From assembly GCF_014904815.1 (NCBI RefSeq), contig NZ_JACZFR010000017.1, forward strand, positions 62,001 to 126,000: a stretch of DNA of 64,000 nucleotides, given 5' to 3'. The DNA is from Microbulbifer taiwanensis (GTDB lineage: Bacteria; Pseudomonadota; Gammaproteobacteria; Pseudomonadales; Cellvibrionaceae). The notes under the pieces were generated by a model, which did not search any database, was not told where the DNA came from, and worked only from the letters and a program-made list of their open reading frames with translations. The translations under genes were made by a program, and so were the position numbers. This document shows, in pieces, positions 44,435 through 55,380 of this stretch. Numbering within the stretch: the first letter of the stretch is position 1; every line of letters starts with the position of its first letter.

Positions 44435-45481
44435 TTAGCCCCTTGTCAATTGGCGACTAAAGCGCCCCCGGAAACTGCGCTGCTCGCCGCTGGCCAACTT
44501 GCCGCGGTCGAGGCGCTCGAGCACCCTGCCCCAGCCCCACTCGAAGGCCCGGGCCGTCGACCTTGGCCACAAAGTGAACAGCGGATTGAAGGGATTGTCC
44601 CTCGCCTGCATCCACACCGTCATGCGGTTGGACGGCGCCAGCGCCTCACCGCGACGGTGGAAGCCGTACACATTGCCGATCAGCAGGGTATTGGCGGGTA
44701 CGCAGAATTTGCGCGGTGCAAAGCCCATCTCCTCCAGCGCCGCGGCCGATACCCGGAAGGAACCGTCCCAATAGCGACCCGGCGCCCGCGCAGCACCCTG
44801 CTTGCAAGCCTCCAGGCTCTGCCGGTACTCCCACTTCAGGCGCGCCCAGCTGAGTTTGTGGGAGCCGGGTACGTAGATATAGGGGCCGTTGCTGTCATCG
44901 ACCGGGTCAATATAGAGCCAGCCCTTTACACAGGGATGAAAGGTGTCCGCGTGCATATCCCGCTGCGGGTCCGGTCGCGGCGTCACATTGGCGTGGTTGC
45001 AGAGATTCTCGATATAGAACAGCGGCGGCCGGTTCTTGGACGAGCAGTAGCGCATCAGGCAATCCAGCTGCCGGTTGTCTGCCAGCGCCTTCAGTTCCGC
45101 CATCCCGTCGCGGACATGGTGCGTCATGAAAGTGCGCTGAGTCAGCGTGGTGCCCTCCACAAACTCACGTACATCGCCCTCATAGCGCTCCAGCTCCTCT
45201 GCCAGCTGCGCGAACTGCTCTGCCGGCAGGAAGTTTTCCTTCAGGATAAAGCCATTTTCCTGGAACTCGCGCCTGTCCGCCGCCGGCACCAGCGGCGCCA
45301 GCAACAGCAGCCGGAAGCGGAACAACAGCTGCGCCAGCACCACCCGCGCGACGTGCAGACCGCACAGATTCAGCCAGTAGCTGCCGATAATCGGGTTGTT
45401 CTTGAAGCTCTTGCCCCAGGAAAGCAGTTCCAGCAGCCACTGGGGCCATTTCCACAGGAACCTGATTTTTGACTTGGCCAT
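44435..45481 (-). CDS. Phytanoyl-CoA dioxygenase (PhyH)-family Fe(II)/2-oxoglutarate oxygenase
   Basis: A 348-residue member of the PhyH-like oxygenases. The iron facial triad is visible: His177 and Asp179 in 'HADTFHP' and His275 in 'GFHRRG', with nearby Arg to hold 2-oxoglutarate; 'GPYIYVPGSHKLS' is also typical. Residues 1-70 contain a hydrophobic, possibly membrane-associated segment. The substrate is unknown; its place between kpsC and kpsS suggests a hydroxylation linked to capsule or lipid, but this is inference. Start at ATG 45481 preferred to an upstream GTG. Confidence 0.87.
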   Translation of the reverse strand: MAKSKIRFLWKWPQWLLELLSWGKSFKNNPIIGSYWLNLCGLHVARVVLAQLLFRFRLLLLAPLVPAADRREFQENGFILKENFLPAEQFAQLAEELERYEGDVREFVEGTTLTQRTFMTHHVRDGMAELKALADNRQLDCLMRYCSSKNRPPLFYIENLCNHANVTPRPDPQRDMHADTFHPCVKGWLYIDPVDDSNGPYIYVPGSHKLSWARLKWEYRQSLEACKQGAARAPGRYWDGSFRVSAAALEEMGFAPRKFCVPANTLLIGNVYGFHRRGEALAPSNRMTVWMQARDNPFNPLFTLWPRSTARAFEWGWGRVLERLDRGKLASGEQRSFRGRFSRQLTRG

Positions 45482-45504
45482 ATATCCAAACACTAAGAAG
45501 TTGC

Positions 45505-45533
45505 TGTAGGAGCGGCGGGGCGGCCGTTCCTAC
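45505..45533. repeat. REP-like palindrome, TGTAGGAGCGG family (copy C)
   Basis: GTAGGAGCGGC (45506-45516) and GCCGTTCCTAC (45523-45533) with one mismatch. Lies just upstream of the PhyH-like gene. Confidence 0.8.
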
Positions 45534-45543
45534 GGTGTTTATT

Positions 45544-45608
45544 CGTCATTCCGGCGCAGGCCGGATCCAGGTGCCACTGAACTGGATACCGGCCTGCGCC
45601 GGTATGAC
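45544..45608. repeat. Palindromic repeat, CGTCATTCCGG family
   Basis: CGTCATTCCGGCGCAGG.. to ..GGTATGACG with inner ATCCAG/CTGGAT. Together with copy C of the REP family it fills the gap between kpsC and the PhyH-like gene. Confidence 0.85.
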
Positions 45609-45656
45609 GAGCGAAACATCGTTGAATTTGAAGCAGAGTATCTCCGGGGAGACCGT

Positions 45657-47746
<2,090 letters not shown>

Positions 47747-47756
<10 letters not shown>

Positions 47757-48697
47757 GCTCGCGCACCTTCCAGCAGGCGCTCGCGCAGCGGCTCGTCAGC
47801 CACCAAACGCAGAATCCCATCCACCCAGGCCTGCCGCTCCATCGGCAACAGCAGGCCGTTCTTTTCGTGTGCGACGATACCGCCGTAAACGGGACCCTCA
47901 GCGTAAACCCCCACGGCACCGGCCGCGGTGATATCGAAAAACTTGGTGTGGGAGCGGGCGCGATTGAAACGTGAATCCACCAGCGGGGCCAGCCCGATAC
48001 TGCGCCCGGGGCGGCTGATCAGTGCCCGATAGCTGGGCCATTTCATCGGGTGCAGCACCTGCACCCGCGGCAGGCCTTTAAATAATTTATTAACGGCACT
48101 GTCCCCGATCACCTCGAAGGCCAGCCGTTCATTGCGCTCCAGCACCTCCGCGATTACCGGGCGCAGCCAGCGCAGGTCCCCGCCGTGGGAGGCGGAGCCG
48201 TGGTAGAAAAGCGTCAACATCGGCGACGATTCGCGCTCGGCCAGTGGCCGCGGCGGCAATAGTTGCGGCTGCCAGTCGGCATATTTTCGTTGCAGGTAGG
48301 GCGTGGAAACCAGCAGCCGCGCGTCGATGGATTGCAGCCATTTGCGGTGCGACCAGCTGAGGCGAAATAATTTCAGCTGATAGCGCAGTGGCATGGCCGC
48401 AAAGGCGCGCCAGTCGAAGAGGTCATCGTCCATAAAGAAATAGACTGCGGCCATCCTGTCCCGGCAACTCTCCACCAGGGTCTTCCATTTGGCCGGAATA
48501 TAGCGCACGAAAATCAGGGTGGCGCCGTCCAACTGTTCCTCAGACGGTATCTGCGAAAAGAAACGGCGCACGGGAGTCGTGTTGCCCTCCCGCAGAAACG
48601 GCATAACGAAGTAATCGGTGGAGGGATTTTCGCCCTCTTCCACGACAAAGCACCGTTTACCTGACACCAAAGAAGCTGCCCCCAATTCGCTATTCAA
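47747..48697 (-). CDS. Glycosyltransferase (GT4/GT1-like) of the capsule locus
   Basis: A 316-residue protein with a GT-B-type C-terminal half: 'LFYHGSASHGGDL', 'VIGDSAV', 'SIGLAPLVDSRFNRARSHTKFFDITAAGAVGVYA' in pieces, and a nucleotide-sugar 'E-x-GPVYGGIV' region. The N-terminal half ('FVRYIPAKW', 'YFFMDDDLFDW') suggests a short acceptor domain. Likely builds the capsule repeat or its linker; donor and acceptor unknown. TTG start at 48697 has AAGGGA upstream. Its end overlaps kpsC by ten bases, so the two are co-translated. There is a 29-bp gap after the SLC13 gene. Confidence 0.75.
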
Positions 48698-48726
48698 TAA
48701 CCAAGTCCCTTACCTGAGCTCATCGC

Positions 48727-50460
48727 TCATCCGTAAAACGGAAACACCACCGGCAACAACACCAGCACCGTCACCGAATAGGCAACGGTCAGCGGCAAAC
48801 CCGCGCGCACAAAGTCCCGCAGGTGATAGCCGCCCAGGTTCTGCACCATCAGGTTGGTCTGGTAGCCGAAGGGGGTCAGGAAGCTGGCGCTGGCACCGTA
48901 GGCCACCGCCATCACGAAGGGCATCCAGCTGACGCCGAAGCTCTCCGCCAGGCTCCAGGCCAGCGGGAAAGCCAGGGCGGCGGCGGCGTTATTGGTCATC
49001 AGCTCGGTCAGCGCCAGGGTCAGCAGGAAGATACCCACCAGCCCGGCCAGTGGCCCCCAGCCCTGCAACAGGTTGCGCAGCCCGGACGCCAGCGCATCCG
49101 CCAGGCCGCTGCCGGCAAAGGCCTCCGCCAGCACCAGGGCGCTGGCGATAATCAGCCAGATCTGGAAGGGGAAGCGTCGCTGCAGTTCGGTGGTGGATAA
49201 GATACCCAGGCCGATCATGCCCCCGAGCAGTACCACCAACCCCTTCAGCAACGAAAAATAGCCGAGCGCCGCACCGGCCACAACAGCGGCAAAACCCAGG
49301 CCCAGCAACCAGTTGTCCCGCCGGGACAGATCCCGCCGCACCTCGGTGCCGCTGATCACATAGAAATTCTTGTCGATATTCAGGTGGTGCCTGAAGTCGG
49401 GCCCCACCGCCAACAGCAGCGCATCCCCGGCGCGCAACTCTATCTCCCCCAGCTTGCCCGACAGCCGCTCACCGCCGCGGCGCATGGCCACCACCGCAGC
49501 GTCGAAGCGGGTGCGGAAATTGCAGCCCTTCAGGGACTGGCCGAGGATGCTGGAACTGGGGGTTATCACCACTTCGGTGAGATTCAGGTCCAGCTTCTCG
49601 TCCTCCAGCGCAAACAGGCGCAGGCCCTCGATATCCTGCAAACGCCCCAGGTCGCGCACATCGCCACTGAAAATCAGTTTGTCCCCGCAGCGCAACACCT
49701 CCGTCGGCGCCACCGGGCTGATCACCTGGCCGCAGCGCACTATCTCGATCAGGTAGAGGGTCTCCAGCCGGCGCAGGCGGTTCTGCTCGACGGTCTTGCC
49801 GTCCAGGGGCGAATCGGCCACCACCTCCGCCTCCAGCAGATACTCGGTCACCGGCTCCTCGGATACTGCCCCCTGCGGCAGCAGGCGGTTGCACAGCAGC
49901 AGTACCGCCAGCCCCACCAGGGCCGCGGCCAGCCCCACCGGCAGGAAGGCGAAGAACTCCAGGCCGGGCAGGCCCCGGTCCAGCACAAAGCTGTTGACGA
50001 TCAGGTTGGTGGAAGTGCCGATCAGGGTCAGGGTGCCGCCGAGAATGGCCGCATAGGACAGCGGCAGCAGCAGCTTGGCCGCCGGCAGGCGCCGCTGCCC
50101 CTTGACACTGGAGGCCAGCGCGGCCACCACGGCGGTGTTGTTGAGAAAGGCCGAGCTCAGCGCCGTCGCGGCGGTGAGGCGCAGCAGGCTGGCCTTCAGG
50201 GAGCCATTGATCAACCCCTCGGAAATCGCCCGCAACCAGCGCGCCTTCTCCAGCCCCAAAGACACCAGTATCAGCGCAACCAAGGTCACCAGGCCCGGGT
50301 TGGCCCCCTTCTGCAGTACCGACTCCGCCGGCACCAACCCGGTCAGGAAGCAGGCCCCGGCGGCCGAGGCGAAGACCAGGGATGGGCGGAAACGGGTGAA
50401 GATCAGCGAGCCGATGACCAGGGCGAAGATACCGGCAACAAATAATTGGGAAAGAGTCAT
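48727..50460 (-). CDS. SLC13/DASS-family permease with central RCK_C (TrkA-C) domains
   Basis: A 577-residue membrane protein: about five helices, a cytosolic insert with two TrkA-C-type domains (about 200-370; 'LDGKTVEQNRLRRLETLYLIEIVRCG' region and 'ILGQSLKGCNFRTRFDAAVVAM' region), then six more helices. 'STSTNLIVN'-type ('GTSTNLIVNS') and 'MTNNAAAALAFPLA' segments mark the two ion-binding hairpins of the family. Such proteins carry sulfate, dicarboxylates or other anions with Na+. Given a sulfotransferase 8 kb away, sulfate is tempting but not shown. Separate from the capsule genes in function, though same strand. Confidence 0.9.
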   Translation of the reverse strand: MTLSQLFVAGIFALVIGSLIFTRFRPSLVFASAAGACFLTGLVPAESVLQKGANPGLVTLVALILVSLGLEKARWLRAISEGLINGSLKASLLRLTAATALSSAFLNNTAVVAALASSVKGQRRLPAAKLLLPLSYAAILGGTLTLIGTSTNLIVNSFVLDRGLPGLEFFAFLPVGLAAALVGLAVLLLCNRLLPQGAVSEEPVTEYLLEAEVVADSPLDGKTVEQNRLRRLETLYLIEIVRCGQVISPVAPTEVLRCGDKLIFSGDVRDLGRLQDIEGLRLFALEDEKLDLNLTEVVITPSSSILGQSLKGCNFRTRFDAAVVAMRRGGERLSGKLGEIELRAGDALLLAVGPDFRHHLNIDKNFYVISGTEVRRDLSRRDNWLLGLGFAAVVAGAALGYFSLLKGLVVLLGGMIGLGILSTTELQRRFPFQIWLIIASALVLAEAFAGSGLADALASGLRNLLQGWGPLAGLVGIFLLTLALTELMTNNAAAALAFPLAWSLAESFGVSWMPFVMAVAYGASASFLTPFGYQTNLMVQNLGGYHLRDFVRAGLPLTVAYSVTVLVLLPVVFPFYG

Positions 50461-50624
50461 AGGATCGGGGCGTCGCTCTGGTCACCGAAGCGGGTGTCTG
50501 TTTTTTATGCACGCCTATTGGCGAGGGCAAATTATGCCAAATCTGTCGTGAGTATGCCGCCCAACTCTATCGGGCTGCGCCAAATCCCGTGATCAATTTA
50601 TCCGCCCATCCCGTCAACGCTCGA

Positions 50625-51683
50625 TCAGAAGCCGCGCAGCCAGTTTACAACGTCAGGGAAATCTTTCTGGCACTTCTTCAGCGCCCTTTCGAACTTCTCC
50701 GCCCAGCCTTTGCCGCGGGACACCAGGTCGCTCTTGGCCGCTTCGACGCCGTCCGGCGCCTCCTGCAGCAACACCTGCAGCACCTGCCCCGCCTGCATCC
50801 GGTCCTTTTCCGCCTTGGCAGCAAAAGCAGAGGCCCGAGACTCGGAAACCAGCAATTTGTGCAGGGCAAAACGCTCCGGTGCCGGCACATTGGCCAAGAC
50901 CTGTGTGCGCCTCCCCACCAGGGTGACCGCCACCGGGGACTCCAGCAGATAATCGAGAAAGCGCACCGGCTGGGCCAGCGCGTTCAGTGACGGCACAAAA
51001 ACCGGTTCAGAGGCCGGTTTGCCGCGCAACGGAACCAACAGATCCACCCGAACTTCCTGCCCCCTCACCCGATAGGAGGTGGTAGGTGTTTTGGGGTCAA
51101 GAGTCGGCACCGGAATAAAACCCATGCCGAGCTGGTCGAGGATCTCCGGGGTAGGAATGTCCGGTCTGGACACACCGAGCTCGATATCCGCTGTGCCAGC
51201 CAGGTCGATGTCCTGTGTCCTTATCTGGCTGGCCCACCGCACTCCCAGAAGGTTGCCCAAGGCGATAAAGGCGTAAGTACCCACCAACTGGGCACAGCCC
51301 AGCCCCGGGCGCAGTACACCGCCATCCGCGAGCCCCCGCAACACTCTCATCGGCGTGTGTTCAATAGCAGTTCCGCCGGCGGCAATGAAAGCAGCACGGA
51401 GTTCATTCAGGCGAGCCAGGTCACTCTCCCGATCGGCGATCCGCGCTTCGATATCCTTCAACCGCGCCCGGGTGGCCTCATTATCCGGCCCGATATAGGC
51501 CTGGCGTGTGCGCCCGTCCAGATCCCTGTACTGGTAATAGAGATAGTCGGCGCCTTTGACCGACTTGCGGGAGATGGTACCGGGTGCCCTGCCCAGATGC
51601 TCGGACACTCCCAGGGAAATGGCCAGTTCATTCAGCTCCGAGTAGAGGGTGCGCGCGGTCAGGGACAGGGGGGTCGGCAGCAT
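50625..51683 (-). CDS. GSU2403-like nucleotidyltransferase-fold protein
   Basis: A 352-residue protein. Residues about 130-240 look like a polymerase-beta-type nucleotidyltransferase core: 'LVGTYAF' in the hG[G/S] position and Asp158-x-Asp160 in 'TQDIDLAG' as metal ligands. The N-terminal ~70 residues ('GADYLYYQYRDLDGRTRQAYIGP' region) and C-terminal helices are family-specific. I recall this as the GSU2403 family, of unknown function; it resembles AbiEii-like toxins in fold class only. AAGGAG lies before the ATG at 51683. The promoter contains a perfect 11-bp inverted repeat, pointing to tight, perhaps self-directed, control. Confidence 0.75.
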   Translation of the reverse strand: MLPTPLSLTARTLYSELNELAISLGVSEHLGRAPGTISRKSVKGADYLYYQYRDLDGRTRQAYIGPDNEATRARLKDIEARIADRESDLARLNELRAAFIAAGGTAIEHTPMRVLRGLADGGVLRPGLGCAQLVGTYAFIALGNLLGVRWASQIRTQDIDLAGTADIELGVSRPDIPTPEILDQLGMGFIPVPTLDPKTPTTSYRVRGQEVRVDLLVPLRGKPASEPVFVPSLNALAQPVRFLDYLLESPVAVTLVGRRTQVLANVPAPERFALHKLLVSESRASAFAAKAEKDRMQAGQVLQVLLQEAPDGVEAAKSDLVSRGKGWAEKFERALKKCQKDFPDVVNWLRGF

Positions 51684-51698
51684 TGTGACTCCTTGCGG

Positions 51699-51732
51699 GT
51701 TATACGCAATTTAGGCCTTATTTGCGTATAAC
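51699..51732 (-). promoter_or_regulatory. Palindromic operator and promoter of the nucleotidyltransferase gene
   Basis: Perfect 11-base arms GTTATACGCAA (51699-51709) and TTGCGTATAAC (51722-51732), 12-base spacer, centres about two helical turns apart. On the minus strand TTGAGT, 17 bases, TAAATT overlap the arms as a possible -35/-10. The proximal arm ends 16 bp before the ATG. A dimeric DNA-binding protein is expected. Confidence 0.75.
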
Positions 51733-51888
51733 TCAAGTTTTGCAATCACTACCCGTTTGATACGTCCAAACTACCGGATTCTGCGGCGACAACTGTCCCT
51801 GCAGCGGGCAGAGCGGCGGCTCAGTGACATCGAGATCACACACTCCGGCCTTAGTCACCAGCCTGAGCTGGATGCCGACGTGAGGTGT

Positions 51889-53391
51889 TTACACCGAGTC
51901 ATGGGCAACAGGCCCCGCCGGAACAACCACTCTCCCGGCCAACCCCTCCGCCTCCATCCGCCGCTGCAAAGCCAGCTTGGCCTGCGCATCGCCGTGCACC
52001 ACCCGGATTATCTGCGGACGTTTTCTCATCCTGCGGACAAAACCGAGCAGATCATCCCGATCCGCATGGGCCGAATAACCGCTGATGGTCTCCACCCCCG
52101 CCCTAATGCGGTAGCGCTCGCCCTCAATATCCACGTAGCCATTTTTCGGGCCATAGGCCTGTATATCCCGCCCCGGCGTACCCCTGGCCTGGTAGCCCAC
52201 GAAGAGTACGTTGTGGCGCTCCTCCTCGAGCATTGCCTTCAGGTAATTCACAATCCGGCCACCGCTGCACATGCCGCTGGCGGCGATGACGATGGCCGGG
52301 CGCTGGCTGTGGGCGAGCTCCGCCAGCACCCGCAGGTGCGCCTCGTGATCGTCTACCGTAATCAACTGCTCGAAACTGAGCGGGTGGCGGCCGCGCCTGA
52401 GCAAGCGCCTGGCCTCCGCATCCCAATAGGGCCGCAGGCGGCGGTAGACCTCGGTGAAGCGGCTCGCCAGGGGCGAATCCACGATGACGGGCAGGCCGCG
52501 CCAGGGATTGTTCTTTCTGTTGCGATTGGCCTGCCTGTGGATGATGCCCTCCAGCTTATACAGCAATTCCTGGGTGCGGCCAATACTGAACGCCGGAATC
52601 AACACGCTGCCGCGATCCTTCAGGGCCCCCTCTATGGCATTTTGCAAAATGCGCACGCGCTCTTTGCGGTTCTGGTGCAGGCGGTCGCCGTAGGTGCTTT
52701 CAATGACCAGCTCATCACAGCCCCTGGGCGCTTTGGGCGCGTACAGCAACGGCGTATTCGGCGCCCCCAGATCGCCGGAGAAAATGATGCGGCGCTTCTG
52801 CTCTCTCAGCTCGCACTCCACATAGGCGGAGCCGAGAATATGGCCGGCGCGCTGCAGGCGAATATCGAGGCGGCCACCCGCTTGCGCAACCACCGGTTGC
52901 CAGCGGTTATAGGCCAAAGGGCGCAGCTGCTTTTTGACATAGCCGAGAAACTTTTCGATTAAGGCCGCATCCCTGCTGATACCAATCTTCAGCGCATCCT
53001 CAAGCACCGGCGGCAGCAGCTCGGCGGAGGGCTCGGAGCAATAGATGGGGCCGCGGAAGCCGGCAGCGATCAGGTAGGGAATGCGGCCCACATGGTCTAT
53101 GTGCATATGGGTAACCACCAGGGCCCGAACACTACTGATATCGAATTCGATGGCCAGACTGTTGTGGCCACGGCCGCCGGGAGAGGTTTCCGCGCCCTGG
53201 AACAGACCGCAGTCAATCAGGATGGAATTGTCTCTATCGGCGAACAGCTGGTGACAGGAGCCGGTGACACCATCTACCGCACCGTGGTGGATTATGTGGC
53301 CAGGGGGGATTTCTGCAGCCTCGACTGCCTGGGGGCGATTGTGAACCGCAGTGCGGGCTGAGTTGAGAATAGGGGTTTCGGTGTCTGTCAT
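51889..53391 (-). CDS. MBL-fold beta-CASP metallo-hydrolase (predicted RNA exo/endonuclease)
   Basis: A 500-residue protein with metallo-beta-lactamase motif 2 'THMHIDH' (94-100), motif 3 'RAGHILGSA', motif 4 'FSGDLG', then beta-CASP motifs: A 'VIESTYGD', B 'IPAFSIGRTQE' and 'VIVDSPLA', and the late 'GYSAHAD'. This architecture is shared with CPSF73-like and bacterial RNA-processing enzymes, so a nuclease is likely, though the target is unknown. I placed the start at 53391 (AAGGA eight bases upstream); the frame runs 28 codons further without similarity. It is divergent from the Fic gene across 187 bp with operator-like repeats. Confidence 0.92.
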   Translation of the reverse strand: MTDTETPILNSARTAVHNRPQAVEAAEIPPGHIIHHGAVDGVTGSCHQLFADRDNSILIDCGLFQGAETSPGGRGHNSLAIEFDISSVRALVVTHMHIDHVGRIPYLIAAGFRGPIYCSEPSAELLPPVLEDALKIGISRDAALIEKFLGYVKKQLRPLAYNRWQPVVAQAGGRLDIRLQRAGHILGSAYVECELREQKRRIIFSGDLGAPNTPLLYAPKAPRGCDELVIESTYGDRLHQNRKERVRILQNAIEGALKDRGSVLIPAFSIGRTQELLYKLEGIIHRQANRNRKNNPWRGLPVIVDSPLASRFTEVYRRLRPYWDAEARRLLRRGRHPLSFEQLITVDDHEAHLRVLAELAHSQRPAIVIAASGMCSGGRIVNYLKAMLEEERHNVLFVGYQARGTPGRDIQAYGPKNGYVDIEGERYRIRAGVETISGYSAHADRDDLLGFVRRMRKRPQIIRVVHGDAQAKLALQRRMEAEGLAGRVVVPAGPVAHDSV

Positions 53392-53475
53392 GGTCAATTC
53401 CTTTTGATCCTTTGTATCGTCACCCTGCAACGGAAAGCCCGAAGCGCCTTCACTGCCTGTGGCGCCAGCTCGCAA

Positions 53476-53567
53476 CTATCAATGAACTATCAATTATTAT
53501 CAAATTGATAATAAAGTCCCAAGATGCTACTCTCAATGAATTATCAGTTTCTATCAATTTGATAATT
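53476..53567. promoter_or_regulatory. Two 38-bp direct repeats with palindromic cores upstream of the Fic gene
   Basis: Copies at 53476-53513 and 53530-53567 (54-bp period) share CTATCAATGAA..TATCA..TATCAAATTGATAAT with a few changes; each ends in a near-perfect palindrome TTATCAAATTGATAA type. A possible promoter (TTGATA 53505-53510, 17 bp, TACTCT) is embraced by the pair. The arrangement suggests cooperative binding of a repressor, perhaps the Fic protein itself through its C-terminal winged helix (inference). Confidence 0.75.
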
Positions 53568-53578
53568 CCACTAAGCAG

Positions 53579-54910
53579 ATGAAAAAACCCGCCAAACCGC
53601 CCAGGCTCACGGACCTGCTGCAACACATATCACCTGAGCGACTGTTGGAGCTGGTGTCTTCCCCCCTCCCCCGAACGCCAGGGTATCTACACTGGGACCA
53701 GCTACGCCGAAGGCCGGTTCAAGAAGGGCTTAGCCACGAGGAATGGTGGCTCAAACTCAAGTTTGGGCGCCAGCAGATTCAGCGGGAACTACCACTCAAA
53801 GACAGCCTCGGAAAGCCGTTCACTTACTGCCTGCCAGACCCCATCCTGGAAAAACTTCCGGCAATTGACGCCCAGGCGCGAGGCCTCATCGGAATCAACG
53901 AACAGGTTGTCAACCCCAGCCTGCGGGACCGCTACATCATCAGCTCCTTAATCGAGGAAGCAATTACTTCCAGCCAATTGGAAGGTGCAGCCACAACCCG
54001 AAAAGATGCCGTCGACATGCTGCGTTCCGGCCGCGCCCCAAAAGATAAAAGCGAGCAAATGATCCTGAACAACTTCCTCGCCATGAAGGAAATTCTTGCG
54101 CTTAAAGATCAGCCAATATCGCCGGAAATAATCTGCACCCTACACCGCATAGTGACCGAGAAAACGCTGGAACAAGAAACCAGCGCCGGCCAAATTCAGC
54201 AGCCTGAAGATACTCGTGTAGCTGTATGGGATGAGAGCGACGATCAAATACTACACCGCCCACCTTCAGCAGAAGAGCTGCCTTCAAGAATGCGCGCCAT
54301 GTGCGATTTCGCCAATGGTGCTCAAGACACGCAACAGTATCTCCACCCCGTTATACGCGCGATCATCCTGCACTTCTGGCTCGCGTATGACCATCCATTC
54401 GAAGATGGCAACGGTCGCACAGCCCGGGCGCTTTTTTACTGGACGATGCTGCGCGAGGGATACTGGCTATTCGAATTCATTTCGATATCCAGCCTATTAA
54501 AAGAAGCCCCCAGCAAATATGCACGGTCGTTTCTTTATACCGAGTCCGACGACAACGACCTGACTTACTTCATCATATTTCAGTTAGATATCATCCTCAG
54601 GGCAATAACGGCACTGGAAAACTATATCGAGAAAAAGACTCAGGAGCAGAGCCAGATCGACATCTACCTGAAAAACTCTCTATTGCTCAATCACCGGCAA
54701 AAAGCCCTGCTGGCCAATGCGCTCAAGAAGCCGACTACCGTTTACTCCATAGAGTCACACCAGCGTTCACACAAAATCGCCTATGCAACCAGCCGGGCCG
54801 ACCTGTTAAAATTGCATGAATTACAGCTTCTTGATCAATTTAAGATAGGGAAAGCACTCCGCTTCAGACCAGCGAAAAACCTGGAACAAAAACTCAAATC
54901 TATCGACTGA
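53579..54910 (+). CDS. Fic-domain protein (class II, predicted AMP-transferase) with C-terminal winged helix
   Basis: A 443-residue Fic protein. Residues 1-100 form a Fic_N-type domain; the inhibitory helix 'SSQLEG' (131-136, S-x3-E-G) classes it as auto-inhibited, class II. The catalytic loop 'HPFEDGNGRTAR' is complete at 272-283, so AMPylation of a target is expected. A helical link and C-terminal winged-helix-like region (about 365-443, 'RQKALLANALKKPTTVYS', 'TSRADLLKLHEL') could bind DNA. Codon use is more AT-rich than in neighbours. Target unknown; long Fic proteins of this type are common in accessory regions and are not secreted. Confidence 0.92.
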   Translation: MKKPAKPPRLTDLLQHISPERLLELVSSPLPRTPGYLHWDQLRRRPVQEGLSHEEWWLKLKFGRQQIQRELPLKDSLGKPFTYCLPDPILEKLPAIDAQARGLIGINEQVVNPSLRDRYIISSLIEEAITSSQLEGAATTRKDAVDMLRSGRAPKDKSEQMILNNFLAMKEILALKDQPISPEIICTLHRIVTEKTLEQETSAGQIQQPEDTRVAVWDESDDQILHRPPSAEELPSRMRAMCDFANGAQDTQQYLHPVIRAIILHFWLAYDHPFEDGNGRTARALFYWTMLREGYWLFEFISISSLLKEAPSKYARSFLYTESDDNDLTYFIIFQLDIILRAITALENYIEKKTQEQSQIDIYLKNSLLLNHRQKALLANALKKPTTVYSIESHQRSHKIAYATSRADLLKLHELQLLDQFKIGKALRFRPAKNLEQKLKSID

Positions 54911-55380
54911 CCGGAGCGGCGGCCAATGGCGACGATGGGCTCACATATTAAGGGGCTCATAATTGTCTCAGCCATTGTCCTGACACCTTTAACAACCAGA
55001 GAGTCCCGTATTCGCTGTATACAATCTGCTTTACGGACTGGATCCGGAATCCAGGGCGCCGAGGCACCTTCTCTGGATCACGGATCGAATCCGGGATGAC
55101 GACTCCAATGGGAGGGTTGGTCAAAACAATTTTAAAAAAACTAATAAAGTCGGATTAGTAACCGGCCATTGCAGGGCGCTATTTAAGGGATAAAACTGTA
55201 AACAGTGTCGCTGTTATAGATACAAAGCGCATGGTTTTGTGCAAACTTATGTTGCGGGTTCTGATTCAGATTGCTATAGCTCTTGTTGCCACACCCAAAA
55301 AAAGTATCATTTTCACCCTCAAAACCTGAATTCTTGATTCCAAGAAAGCCCATTTAGGATTTCTATCGGGCTCTATCGAA
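54911..55380. other. Gene-free region between Fic gene and GT2 gene
   Basis: 470 bp in a convergent gap. About 55035-55102 is a degenerate copy of the ATCCAG/TGACG repeat family (GGATCCGGAATCCAG .. GGGATGACG). Near 55355-55375 AGCCC..GGGCT with a TTCTT tail on the minus strand could be a weak terminator for the GT2 gene. Otherwise AT-rich with no convincing gene. Confidence 0.5.
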
